From: JBFHDX01 sp041584475
Lineage (GTDB): Bacteria > Pseudomonadota > Alphaproteobacteria > UBA8366 > JADFVY01
Direction: 5' to 3'
Assembly (NCBI GenBank): GCA_041584475.1
Contig: JBFHDX010000097.1
Coordinates: forward strand, 1 to 14,248
Length of the DNA stretch: 14,248 nt
Shown piece after piece: positions 7,157 to 14,022 of this stretch. A program made the position numbers and the translations under genes. Each line of letters opens with the position of its first letter. The first letter of the stretch is position 1. Below the pieces are notes generated by a model. That model saw only the letters and a program-made list of their open reading frames with translations. It was not told the origin of the DNA and did not search any database.

Positions 7157-8188
7157 CTACATGGCGAGGGGCGCGAGTCCCGTCGCCTTCGCCTGCCATG
7201 CGGCACGCTCCTCGTCCGGCATGGGGATGAGCCCCTTGTCGGCAAGATAGCCCTCCTCGCCCCAGGCCGCGTCGCTGGCGAATTCCGACAGGAACTCGGC
7301 GATTCCCGGGATGACGCCGACATGGGCCTTCTTGACGTAGAAGTAGAGCGGACGCGCGATCGGATAGGAACCGTCGGCGATCAGCTCGAAATCCGGTTCG
7401 ACGCCTTCGATGATGCTGCCCTGCACCTTGTCCGCGTTCTGGTCGAGGAACGAGAATCCGAACACGCCCAGCGCCCCGGGGTTGGCCTCGAGCTTCTGGA
7501 CGATCAAATTATCGTTTTCGCCCGCCTCCACATAGGCGCCATCCTCGCGGATCGTGTGGCAGACGGCCTTGAAGCGGTCGCCGTCCCGCTCCTCGAGTTC
7601 GCTGATGGAGGCGAACGCCTTGCAGCCGCCCTCCATGGCGAGCTCGACGAAGGCGTCGCGCGTACCGGAAGTCGGCGGCGGGCCAAGCACCTCGATCTTC
7701 CGCGCGGGCAGGTCGGGATTGACGTCCCTCCAGGTCCGGTGCGGGTTCGGGATCAACTTGCCCTCGCCGTTCGGTACCTCCTTGGCCAGCGCGAGAAACA
7801 CGTCCCGCAGCGTCAGCTCGAGCTGCTTGCTCCTGCGCGAAATGGCCAGAACGATGCCGTCATAGCCGATCTTGACCTCGACGATGTCGGCAACGCCGTT
7901 CTTCCGGCACATTTCGACCTCGGACGCCTTGATGCGCCGCGAAGCGTTTGTGATGTCGGGATACTCGACCCCGACACCGGCACAGAACAGCTTCAGGCCG
8001 CCGCCCGAACCGGTGGACTCCACGACCGGCGTCTTGAAGTCGGTGGTCCTGCCGAAACGCTCGGCGACGGCCGTGGAGAAGGGGAACACCGTCGACGACC
8101 CGACGATGCGGATCTGGTCGCGGGCTTCCGCCGCACCGGCGGTGATCGCGACGATCACGGAAGCCAGGGCAAGCGTTCTGCTGGTCAT
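7157..8188 (-). CDS. pstS: periplasmic phosphate-binding protein PstS
   Basis: PstS captures phosphate in the periplasm and delivers it to PstCA. The 343-residue precursor begins with a signal peptide (hydrophobic 5-20, likely cut after AEA at 22) with no lipobox cysteine. Phosphate-contact motifs of the family are visible: GSSTVFPF (30-37), ESTGSGGG (57-64), the NASRRI segment (81-86), IGYDGI (107-112) and TSGTRDAF (173-180). I chose ATG 8188 because GAGGAG lies upstream and the signal peptide starts there; an in-frame ATG at 8248 would add about 20 residues before the signal peptide. The gene is the first downstream of the PHO box and has a 5' leader of roughly 90 nt. Several cysteines (for example C69, C94, C189) could form periplasmic disulfides. 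Confidence 0.96.
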   Translation of the reverse strand: MTSRTLALASVIVAITAGAAEARDQIRIVGSSTVFPFSTAVAERFGRTTDFKTPVVESTGSGGGLKLFCAGVGVEYPDITNASRRIKASEVEMCRKNGVADIVEVKIGYDGIVLAISRRSKQLELTLRDVFLALAKEVPNGEGKLIPNPHRTWRDVNPDLPARKIEVLGPPPTSGTRDAFVELAMEGGCKAFASISELEERDGDRFKAVCHTIREDGAYVEAGENDNLIVQKLEANPGALGVFGFSFLDQNADKVQGSIIEGVEPDFELIADGSYPIARPLYFYVKKAHVGVIPGIAEFLSEFASDAAWGEEGYLADKGLIPMPDEERAAWQAKATGLAPLAM

Positions 8189-8288
8189 ATCGAAACTCCT
8201 CGATCGGTTCGAGCCCGTATCCGCTTGCCATACCGCGAAGCTCGGCACGGCAACGCGATAGCGGCGACCCTAAAACCTCTCGATGAAC

Positions 8289-8322
8289 CCTATACTACAG
8301 TTTCATGACAGTTTCGTGACAC
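8289..8322 (-). promoter_or_regulatory. PHO box and pst promoter (three direct repeats)
   Basis: On the minus strand, three 7-mers lie in phase every 11 bp: GTGTCAC (8322-8316), CTGTCAT (8311-8305) and CTGTAGT (8300-8294), with the spacer GAAA repeated exactly between them. The first two form a near-consensus 18-bp PHO box (CTGTCAT-N4-CTGTCAT). Ten bases after it comes TATAGG (8294-8289), a reasonable -10 at the usual PhoB-promoter distance. The box begins 12 bp after the phoR stop, so pstSCAB-phoU-phoB can be induced on its own while phoR is expressed separately. Transcription should start near 8282. Confidence 0.9.
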
Positions 8323-8333
8323 GCGGCCGCCGA

Positions 8334-9740
8334 TCATGACGTCGCCGCCCGCGTCCGCGCCCGCTTCGCGCCCACCTCGGCGACCGGAAGGATGACGGCG
8401 AAACGGCTTCCCTTGCCGAGCCGGCTGCTGATCATGAGGCGCCCGCGGTGTCGGTTCACGATGTGCTTGACGATGGCGAGGCCGAGGCCGGTTCCGCCCT
8501 GTTCCCGGCTGCGCGCCGGGTCGACACGGTAGAACCGTTCGGTGAGGCGCGGGATGTGGACGGCGGTGACGCCTTCGCCTTCGTCCTCGACGGCGATCGT
8601 CACGTGCCCGGCCGGCCCGGCTGTCGCCGAGATGCTGACGGTGCCACCGTCACGGCCGTACTTGACCGCGTTGTCGATAAGGTTCTCGAAAACCTCGGCC
8701 AGCTGGTCGCGGTCGCCGGTGACGGCCGGCAATTCCCCGGCGACGTCCAGTTCGATCTTGCAGTTGCGCTTTTCCGCCTGCGGCGCGAAGCCGCCGACGA
8801 CCTTTTCGAGCAGTGGCGCCAGCTCGACGCGGGCCGTCGGTCGCGCGTGCTCGTCCATCTCGATGCGCGACAGCGATAGCAGGTCGTTGACGAGGCGGGA
8901 CATGCGGTCCGCCTGGTCCTGCATCGTCGCGAGGAACTCGTCGCGCGCCTTGGGGTCGTCGTGCGCCGGACCGCGCAACGTCTCGATATAGCCGATCAGG
9001 CCGGCCAGCGGCGTCTTCAGCTCGTGGCTGACATTGGCGACGAAATCGGCCCGCATCCGTTCGGTCTGCTCGAGGGCGGTGAGGTCGTGGAAGGCCACCA
9101 CGGCGACATCGGGGACGTCGGCGCCGAGCGGTTCGACGCGGACCGCGAACACCCGCTCGACCGGAACCGGGAACGTCACCTCGATCGACTGCCCCTCGTC
9201 ACCGGCGAGCACGCGGTCGACCGCAGCGATGATCTCGGGATGCCGCAAGCCAACCGCGAGATCGTGGCCGGTCAGCTCGATCCCCGTGAACTCGCGCGCC
9301 GCGCGGTTGGCGCGGGTGACGCGGCGCTCCGCATCGATGAGCAGCACCGGGTCCGGAACGACATCCATGATCATCGGCCGTTCCGAGGATTCCCGCGTCA
9401 GCCGGTCGATGCGCAGCCGCCAGACCCTGACCAGGCGCTCGAAGGCACGGTTGAGCCCGTCGCTTGCCGGCGGTCTGCCCGGATCGGGGTTGCCGGCGGC
9501 AAGGGCATCGACGCGCCGCCGCAGCGCGTCGCGGAGCCGCGCCGGGCGCCATACGACGAGCCCCGCGATCGCGGCCGCCAGCAGCGCCGCGCTTAGTGCG
9601 TGGCGAAAGGCGAGCGCGCCGCCCAGCACGAGCACCAGCAACGCCGTCCACGCCGGCAGCGCACTGAGCAGGCTCATGCGGACCCATTTTTGCGGCCGGG
9701 CCGACGGTTTCAGCCTTCCCTTGAGAGACATCTTCCTCAT
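8334..9740 (-). CDS. phoR: phosphate regulon sensor histidine kinase PhoR
   Basis: PhoR is the inner-membrane kinase/phosphatase of PhoB. Two close membrane segments (about 24-44 and 48-64) form a hairpin with almost no periplasmic loop, as in other PhoR proteins, which sense through the Pst/PhoU complex. A PAS-like domain follows (about 122-225, VPDPVLLIDAERRV). The H-box is FVANVSHELKTPLAGL with His239. The ATPase domain has the N-box ENLIDNAVKY (352-361), G1 DEGEG (386-390), the F-box ERFYR (401-405) and G2 GGTGLGL (415-421). The protein has 468 residues. The start is uncertain: ATG 9740 has only CGGGG before it, while ATG 9731 has GAGGAAG very close upstream; the two differ by three residues. 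The gene sits directly upstream of the PHO box and is divergent from the exported-protein array. Confidence 0.94.
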   Translation of the reverse strand: MRKMSLKGRLKPSARPQKWVRMSLLSALPAWTALLVLVLGGALAFRHALSAALLAAAIAGLVVWRPARLRDALRRRVDALAAGNPDPGRPPASDGLNRAFERLVRVWRLRIDRLTRESSERPMIMDVVPDPVLLIDAERRVTRANRAAREFTGIELTGHDLAVGLRHPEIIAAVDRVLAGDEGQSIEVTFPVPVERVFAVRVEPLGADVPDVAVVAFHDLTALEQTERMRADFVANVSHELKTPLAGLIGYIETLRGPAHDDPKARDEFLATMQDQADRMSRLVNDLLSLSRIEMDEHARPTARVELAPLLEKVVGGFAPQAEKRNCKIELDVAGELPAVTGDRDQLAEVFENLIDNAVKYGRDGGTVSISATAGPAGHVTIAVEDEGEGVTAVHIPRLTERFYRVDPARSREQGGTGLGLAIVKHIVNRHRGRLMISSRLGKGSRFAVILPVAEVGAKRARTRAATS

Positions 9741-9919
9741 GCCCCGACAATATCAGAAATCGGCCGGCTTGGAACGTGCAGCGACCGCAAGCGGGCCGTG
9801 CCGGCCGTGCGACGCCCAAGGCGGGCGGCGCGGAGCGGACGGTTTCGCGTATCGTCGTTAGGAAAACCTTAAGGGACACGGGTGTTCTATTGGTCGGTCC
9901 GACGCGGCAAAGCGGCGGA

Positions 9920-9936
9920 CGCCCGGCCTCCGGGCG
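9920..9936 (+). other. short perfect hairpin in the leader of the exported-protein array
   Basis: CGCCCGG and CCGGGCG are separated by CCT, giving a perfect 7-bp stem with a 3-nt loop. It ends 22 nt before the ATG at 9959 and just upstream of the GAGGA ribosome site, in the 218-bp phoR/array divergent region. It could be a leader element or a chance GC palindrome. I see no PHO box, no T-run and no convincing -35/-10 pair for the array in this region. Confidence 0.35.
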
Positions 9937-9958
9937 ATGACGACTCGAGGATGGGGCG

Positions 9959-10591
9959 ATGTACGTGCAGACCGCAAAGGTGACGGCGCTGGCCACGCTG
10001 GCGTTGTTCGCCGTCTCGAAAGTCGACGCCGCCGAATATACCGGCCCGGGCCTTTCGGCCGACCTGGTGATGCAGGACGCGCGCCTGGGCAAGGGCAAGA
10101 TCACCGGCCGCTATCATTTCGATCGTGGCGGTCAGCGGTACGATTTCAACGGCAAGACGAAGGACCGCTCGCTCATCCTCAACCGCTTTTCGCGGCATCT
10201 GATCATGGTCTCACGCAAGAACCGCGTCGTCGTCGACGAGAATCGCGGCGCGGCGCTGGCGCTCAGGTTCGGCGACGAGCCATGCCTCGGCTACGGCAAG
10301 TCGATCTTTCTCGGCTCGGAGAACCGGTTCGGCAGGACGATCCAGGTATGGCGCTGCGAGCAACCCAAGCAGATCCTTATTGACGGCGGCTTTCGTCCGC
10401 GCGAGAAAGTCACGGTTTGGTTCGACACCGGGCTCAAGCATTTCATTCGCATGGAAAGCAGCTCGGGTGCCTGGATCGAGCTGCGCAACATAAGGCCGGG
10501 GCGCCAGGCGCCGGCCCTGTTCGATGCCCCGTCCGAATTCGCGCAGTTGAACGCGGCGGCGCGCATTGCAGAGGTCGAGGCCCCGCAGTAG
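9959..10591 (+). CDS. exported protein of unknown function, LolA-like/DUF4412-type, paralogue 1
   Basis: I do not recognise a named gene. The 210-residue precursor has a signal peptide (hydrophobic 8-20, cut near VDAA 22-25) and no lipobox, so the mature protein should be periplasmic. The mature chain starts with EYTGPGLSADLVMQ and alternates short polar and aromatic stretches, as in the half beta-barrel LolA/LolB/RseB/DUF4412 group; that fold is inferred from pattern. Conserved with its two neighbours are the GPG after the cleavage site, G-x-R-x-D (58-62), Cys109 in DEPCLGYG, Cys133 in VWRC, a VWFD-type strand (153-156) and a final ELRNI..G......LF segment. It is the most divergent copy, lacking the GTExVxGR stretch before the second cysteine. 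The start is supported by GAGGA 7 nt upstream. An outer-membrane or lipid-related role is only a guess. Confidence 0.75.
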   Translation: MYVQTAKVTALATLALFAVSKVDAAEYTGPGLSADLVMQDARLGKGKITGRYHFDRGGQRYDFNGKTKDRSLILNRFSRHLIMVSRKNRVVVDENRGAALALRFGDEPCLGYGKSIFLGSENRFGRTIQVWRCEQPKQILIDGGFRPREKVTVWFDTGLKHFIRMESSSGAWIELRNIRPGRQAPALFDAPSEFAQLNAAARIAEVEAPQ

Positions 10592-10640
10592 GCGACCCGC
10601 CGTAATCATTGTGGGGGGTTGTGCTGCGCGTCGAGCGATG

Positions 10641-10657
10641 CGTCGGCGCGGCCGACG
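10641..10657 (+). other. hairpin between paralogues 1 and 2
   Basis: CGTCGGC and GCCGACG flank GCG, a perfect 7-bp stem with a 3-nt loop, about 50 nt after the stop of paralogue 1 and 55 nt before the start of paralogue 2. Only GGTT follows, so it is at best a weak terminator or an RNA-processing site. The rest of this 120-bp gap holds the GGAGG ribosome site of paralogue 2 and nothing else I can identify. Confidence 0.35.
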
Positions 10658-10711
10658 GTTGCGCGGAAGCGGACGTCACGCCGCGTCATCCACTGGACGG
10701 AGGTACACGGA

Positions 10712-11332
10712 ATGAGACGATGCCTTGCGCTGGCCGCATGTACGCTGCCGCTGATCCTGGCGGGGGGCGCCGCGGCCGACGAGTACGGCGGCCCCGGCTT
10801 CTCCGGAGACACCTTCCTGATCCCCCATGGCGCGCCGCCGCAATTGATCGGCACGATGCACGTCGACCGGCGCGGCCTGCGCATGGACCTGGACTCGCAC
10901 GGCCAGCGCGTGGCGTCGCTGTACCACTGGGACGGCGATACCGTCTATTCGCTCTATCTCGATCAGAAGCTCTACTTCGAGACCCCGGCCGAACAGGCGG
11001 GCATGCGGATCTACGAGGATCGGCCGTGCGTCGGCTTCAGCGGCGGCGAGAAGCTCGGCGTCGAGGCGGTCAACGGCCGCACGACGGAGAAATGGCGATG
11101 CAGCGGCGAGATGAACCCGCCGCCCGACCGCCCGGCGGTCGATGCCACGGTCTGGTACGACCGCGAGCTGAAGTTCGAGATCAAGGTCGCACAGGATGGC
11201 GGTCAGACATTCGAATTCAGAAACATCGAGGTCGGCCGGCCCGACGGCGGGCTGTTCACCATACCCGGTGATTTCGAGAAGCTGAACCCACAGGTCAAGA
11301 TGCCGGAGACGCAAAAACCGGCAGATCACTAG
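10712..11332 (+). CDS. exported protein of unknown function, LolA-like/DUF4412-type, paralogue 2
   Basis: This 206-residue precursor belongs to the same family as its neighbours. The signal peptide (hydrophobic 5-20) is probably cut after GGAAA (18-22), leaving DEYGGPGFSG at the mature N-terminus. LAAC at 7-10 looks like a lipobox but sits too early for a normal lipoprotein signal. Family marks are GTMHVDRRGLRMDL (47-60), GQRVASL (64-70), DQKLYFE (84-90), Cys106 in DRPCVGF, GVEAVNGRTTEKWRC with Cys130, TVWYDREL (146-153) and EFRNIEVG. The cysteines are 24 residues apart as in the other copies. I chose ATG 10712 because GGAGG precedes it and the signal peptide starts there; an in-frame ATG at 10619 would bury the signal. 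The stop is TAG at 11330, directly before an in-frame relic of another copy. Confidence 0.78.
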   Translation: MRRCLALAACTLPLILAGGAAADEYGGPGFSGDTFLIPHGAPPQLIGTMHVDRRGLRMDLDSHGQRVASLYHWDGDTVYSLYLDQKLYFETPAEQAGMRIYEDRPCVGFSGGEKLGVEAVNGRTTEKWRCSGEMNPPPDRPAVDATVWYDRELKFEIKVAQDGGQTFEFRNIEVGRPDGGLFTIPGDFEKLNPQVKMPETQKPADH

Positions 11333-11335
11333 ACG

Positions 11336-11431
11336 GCCGGGCGGCAGGCGCCGGCCCTGTTCGAGGCGCCGTCGGATTACGCGCAGCTCAACGCCGCGGC
11401 GCGCATCGCCAACGTCGAGTCGCCGCCCTGA
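11336..11431 (+). pseudogene. C-terminal relic of a fourth paralogue (like paralogue 1)
   Basis: These 96 bases encode AGRQAPALFEAPSDYAQLNA and eleven further residues, then TGA. By hand alignment 24 of 30 residues match the last 30 residues of paralogue 1 (10499-10588), and 73 of 90 bases are identical. About half of the base changes are synonymous, so the sequence diverged largely while it was coding. No signal peptide, start codon or body of a gene precedes it; it begins 3 bp after the TAG of paralogue 2 and is in the same frame. It is either the tail of a copy whose body was deleted or, less likely, a readthrough extension of paralogue 2. The 88 bp that follow hold only the ribosome site of paralogue 3. 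Confidence 0.75.
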
Positions 11432-11519
11432 TCGGCGCCGCAGCCGGGCCGCACGGAGCTGCGCACGGGAACGTCGGTGTCGGCCCGCGGCCCCAACACC
11501 CGGTGGAGGTGAGCATCCG

Positions 11520-12131
11520 ATGAGACGAAATCGAGCGATAGCCGTGATCGTCCTGGTCGCGATCGGCCTGCCGGGGTCGATCGCTGCGGCGGATTATCGC
11601 GGCCCAGGATTCTCCGGCGTCGTCTACGCCGGCCAGGACGAGGCGATGCCGCAGAAACTGGGCACCATGCGCGTCGGGCCGCACGGCATGCGACTCGACC
11701 TGCAACACGACGGTCAGCGGGTCGCCTCGCTGATCCTGTGGAACAGCGACCGGGTGATCTCGCTGTTGCTCGACCACAAGGTGTATTTCGAGGTGCCGCC
11801 GGATCAATTGGCGATGGACCCATACGAGGACCGGCCCTGCGCCGGGTACGAGTCGGAGCGGCGGATCGGCACGGAAGCCGTCGACGGCCGCTCGGCCGAG
11901 AAATGGCGGTGCCGCGGCGAGCGCAATCCGCGGGCCGGCCGGCCGGCGACCGACGCCACCGCGTGGTACGACCGCGAATTGCGGTTCCAGGTCAGAGTGG
12001 TGAAGGATAACGGCGAGATCTTCGAGCTTCGCGACGTCCGCATCGGCACTCCCAATGCGAGCCTGTTCGAGATCCCCGCCGGCTATTCGAGGCTGGACTA
12101 CGAGACGCTGATGCAGCAGCAGGGCGGGTAG
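11520..12131 (+). CDS. exported protein of unknown function, LolA-like/DUF4412-type, paralogue 3
   Basis: This 203-residue precursor is the third intact member of the array. The signal peptide (arginine-rich start, hydrophobic 7-18) is probably cut after SIAA (20-23), giving ADYRGPGFSG. It is closest to paralogue 2: both have GTM.V...G.R.DL, GQRVASL, a YFE.P strand, YEDRPC, the EAV.GR..EKWRC block and WYDREL. The cysteines are at 107 and 131. The C-terminus (SLFEIPAGYSRLDYETLMQQ) follows the LF..P..Y..L pattern of the DUF4412/LolA-like group. GGAGG lies 10 nt before the ATG. It ends 35 bp before the convergent glnK. The first codons (ATGAGACG) match those of paralogue 2, as expected for tandem duplication. 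Function unknown; periplasmic location likely. Confidence 0.78.
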   Translation: MRRNRAIAVIVLVAIGLPGSIAAADYRGPGFSGVVYAGQDEAMPQKLGTMRVGPHGMRLDLQHDGQRVASLILWNSDRVISLLLDHKVYFEVPPDQLAMDPYEDRPCAGYESERRIGTEAVDGRSAEKWRCRGERNPRAGRPATDATAWYDRELRFQVRVVKDNGEIFELRDVRIGTPNASLFEIPAGYSRLDYETLMQQQGG

Positions 12132-12145
12132 GCGCAGCGCCGGCC

Positions 12146-12159
12146 TCCGCCCGGGCGGA
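12146..12159. terminator. 14-bp palindrome between convergent genes, possible bidirectional terminator
   Basis: TCCGCCCGGGCGGA is a perfect palindrome in the centre of the 35-bp gap between the stops of paralogue 3 (plus) and glnK (minus). Its location suits a shared terminator, but it has no T-run on either side, and a hairpin would lose the central bases to the loop. The call rests on position and symmetry only. Confidence 0.35.
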
Positions 12160-12166
12160 TGCGGCC

Positions 12167-12505
12167 TCAGAGGGCCTCTGCGCCGCTTTCGCCGGTACGG
12201 ATTCGCACCGCCTCCTCGAGCGGCAGCACGAAGATCTTGCCGTCGCCGATCTGGCCGGTGCGGGACGCATCCTGGATCGACTGCACGGCGCGCTCCGCCA
12301 GCTCGTCGCTCACCGCTACCTCGATCTTGATCTTCGGCACGAAGTGCACGGTATATTCCGAGCCCCGGTAGATTTCCTTGTGGCCCTTCTGCCGCCCGTA
12401 ACCCTTGACCTCGGACGCGGTCATCCCCTCGATGCCAAGGGACGTCAGGGCCTCGCGCACTTCGTCGAGCTTGGACGGCTTGATGACGGCGATGAGCAGT
12501 TTCAT
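12167..12505 (-). CDS. glnK: nitrogen regulatory protein P-II (GlnK)
   Basis: This 112-residue PII protein is a trimeric cytoplasmic sensor of ATP/ADP and 2-oxoglutarate that plugs AmtB when nitrogen is ample. It starts MKLLIAVIKPSKLDEVREAL, has KGYGRQKGH at the base of the T-loop, the uridylylation tyrosine at position 51 in YRGSEYTVHF, and the B-loop TGQIGDGKIFV (83-93). The ending VRIRTGESGAEAL is typical of GlnB/GlnK. I call it GlnK rather than GlnB because it lies 41 bp downstream of amtB on the same strand and no glnA is nearby. A GGGAGG ribosome site precedes the ATG and lies partly in a small hairpin. Its order after amtB is the reverse of the usual arrangement. Confidence 0.92.
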   Translation of the reverse strand: MKLLIAVIKPSKLDEVREALTSLGIEGMTASEVKGYGRQKGHKEIYRGSEYTVHFVPKIKIEVAVSDELAERAVQSIQDASRTGQIGDGKIFVLPLEEAVRIRTGESGAEAL

Positions 12506-12512
12506 GTCCGGC

Positions 12513-12527
12513 AGCCTCCCTCAGGCT
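12513..12527 (-). promoter_or_regulatory. small hairpin covering the glnK ribosome binding site
   Basis: On the minus strand, AGCCT and AGGCT pair around the loop GAGGG, so the GGGAGG Shine-Dalgarno of glnK lies partly in the loop and partly in the 3' arm. It sits in the 41-bp amtB-glnK gap. Such a structure could hold glnK translation below amtB or couple the two, but five base pairs is a modest stem and chance is possible. Confidence 0.3.
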
Positions 12528-12546
12528 CCAATGTTGCTGGCACCGG

Positions 12547-13875
12547 TCACAGGCTGTAGCCGCGCTCGCCGTGGGTGGTGATGTCGAGCCCCTCGATCTC
12601 GACCTCCGGGCTCACCCGCAGTCCGACGGCGACGGCGATCAGCTTGAGGATGACGAGCGTTACCAGCGCCGACCAGACGGCGGCGACGACGATGCCGCCG
12701 AGCTGGACCAGCAGCTGGCTGCCGACCGTCGCACCGGCCGCATGACCCAGACCGCCGAGCGCCGGCGCCGCGAAGACCGCGGTCAGGAGCGTTCCGGTCA
12801 TGCCGCCGACGCCGTGAACCGCGAACACGTCGAGCGAATCGTCGATCCCGAGCCGGTGCTTGATCCACGGTGTCGCGAAGAAGCAGATGCCGCCGCCGGC
12901 AAGCCCGCACACCAGGCCGCCGAGCGGGCCGACGAAACCCGATGCCGGCGTTACCGTCGCCAGGCCCGCGACCATGCCGGTGACGATGCCGACGAGGCTG
13001 GCCCGGCCATAGCGCAGCCATTCGAGCGCCATCCAGGTGAGCGACGCCGTGGCCGCGGAGATATGCGTCACCGTCATCGCCATTCCGGCGTTGCCGTCCG
13101 ACGTCAGCGCGCTGCCTGCATTGAAGCCGAACCAGCCGACCCAGAGCATGGCGGCGCCCATCATCGTCAGGACGGGGCTGTGCGGCGGCGTGATCTCGCC
13201 GGGGAAGCCCTGACGCTGGCCGATCACCATGGCCGCGACCAGCGCCGAGACGCCGGCGGTGACGTGGACGACGATGCCGCCGGCGAAATCGCGGACGCCG
13301 TTGCCACCGAGCCAGCCGCCGTCGCTGAGCGCGCCGCCGCCCCAGATCCAGTGGGCGACGGGGGCGTAGACGAATGTCAGCCAGAGCGCGCAGAACCAGA
13401 GGACCGCGAGGAACCGGATGCGCTCGACGAAGGCGCCGACGATCAGCGCCGGCGTGATGATCGCGAAGGTCATCTGGAACATGAAGAATACGGTCTCGGG
13501 GATATCGCCCCACAGCGCATCGACCGAGACGCCGGCCAGGAAAGCCTTGTCGAAACCGCCGAACAGCGCATTCGCGCCACCGCCGTCGCCGAACGCGATG
13601 CTGTAGAGGAAAACCAGCCACAGCACGGACGCGAGGCAGGCGATGGCGAAACAATGCATGAGGACGGAAAGCACGTTCCGCGTATGCACGAGGCCGCCGT
13701 AGAACAGCGCCAGGCCCGGCAACGTCATGAACAGCACCAGCGCCGTCGATGTCAGGATCCATGCCGTGTTGGCGCCGTTCAGCGCGCCAGCCTCCTGCGC
13801 CACTGCCGGCGTTGCAGACAGCACGAACGCCGCCGCGCCGGCCGCGATCGCCGTCGCCAATCGAGTTGTTCGCAT
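12547..13875 (-). CDS. amtB: ammonium transporter AmtB
   Basis: AmtB is a trimeric inner-membrane ammonium channel. The 442-residue precursor has a cleavable signal peptide (cut near PAVAQ, 23-27), then MTLPGLALFYGGLVHTRNVLSV, a family hallmark, and eleven predicted membrane segments. The pore twin histidines are His204 in VVHVTAG and His354 in FAVHGVGG. Other Amt marks are PALIVGAFVERIRF (142-155), APVAHWIWGG (171-180) and GWFGFNAGSAL (248-258). The cytoplasmic tail (VEIEGLDITTHGERGY) is the usual ending and interacts with PII. The ATG at 13875 is preceded by GGGGCGGGA, an indifferent ribosome site. A sigma70-like promoter lies about 50 bp upstream. It is followed directly by glnK. Confidence 0.96.
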   Translation of the reverse strand: MRTTRLATAIAAGAAAFVLSATPAVAQEAGALNGANTAWILTSTALVLFMTLPGLALFYGGLVHTRNVLSVLMHCFAIACLASVLWLVFLYSIAFGDGGGANALFGGFDKAFLAGVSVDALWGDIPETVFFMFQMTFAIITPALIVGAFVERIRFLAVLWFCALWLTFVYAPVAHWIWGGGALSDGGWLGGNGVRDFAGGIVVHVTAGVSALVAAMVIGQRQGFPGEITPPHSPVLTMMGAAMLWVGWFGFNAGSALTSDGNAGMAMTVTHISAATASLTWMALEWLRYGRASLVGIVTGMVAGLATVTPASGFVGPLGGLVCGLAGGGICFFATPWIKHRLGIDDSLDVFAVHGVGGMTGTLLTAVFAAPALGGLGHAAGATVGSQLLVQLGGIVVAAVWSALVTLVILKLIAVAVGLRVSPEVEIEGLDITTHGERGYSL

Positions 13876-13925
13876 GGTCCCGCCCCGTCTTCTGCGCGCC
13901 TTTGCCGACGCTGCATCCGGGCAGC

Positions 13926-13953
13926 ATCATAGCAGCGCGCCGGCCGCTGTCGA
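13926..13953 (-). promoter_or_regulatory. sigma70-like promoter of amtB-glnK
   Basis: On the minus strand, TCGACA (13953-13948) and TATGAT (13931-13926) are 16 bp apart; each matches 5 of 6 consensus bases. Transcription would begin near 13919, giving a leader of about 44 nt before the amtB ATG. I looked for a sigma54 (GG-N10-GC) element, expected for a nitrogen-controlled operon, and found none in the 147 bp between atpC and amtB. No convincing terminator for the ATP synthase operon is visible there either. Confidence 0.55.
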
Positions 13954-14022
13954 GCCTGCAGCGCGGGGCGTCGGTCGACGGCGTCCGTCCGCCACCATCC
14001 AGAGTAGGATCGTATCCCGCCG

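Noticed and set aside
10718..10741. Lipobox (LAAC) in paralogue 2
   Set aside because: The cysteine is at residue 10, too early for a lipoprotein signal peptide, and the two sister proteins have no cysteine there.
12547..12560. Possible frameshift or truncation at the amtB 3' end
   Set aside because: The tail ITTHGERGYSL ends at the normal place for Amt proteins, so the gene is intact.
12571..13932. 453-codon plus-strand frame opposite amtB
   Set aside because: Antisense shadow of amtB with highly charged, repetitive composition and no motif.
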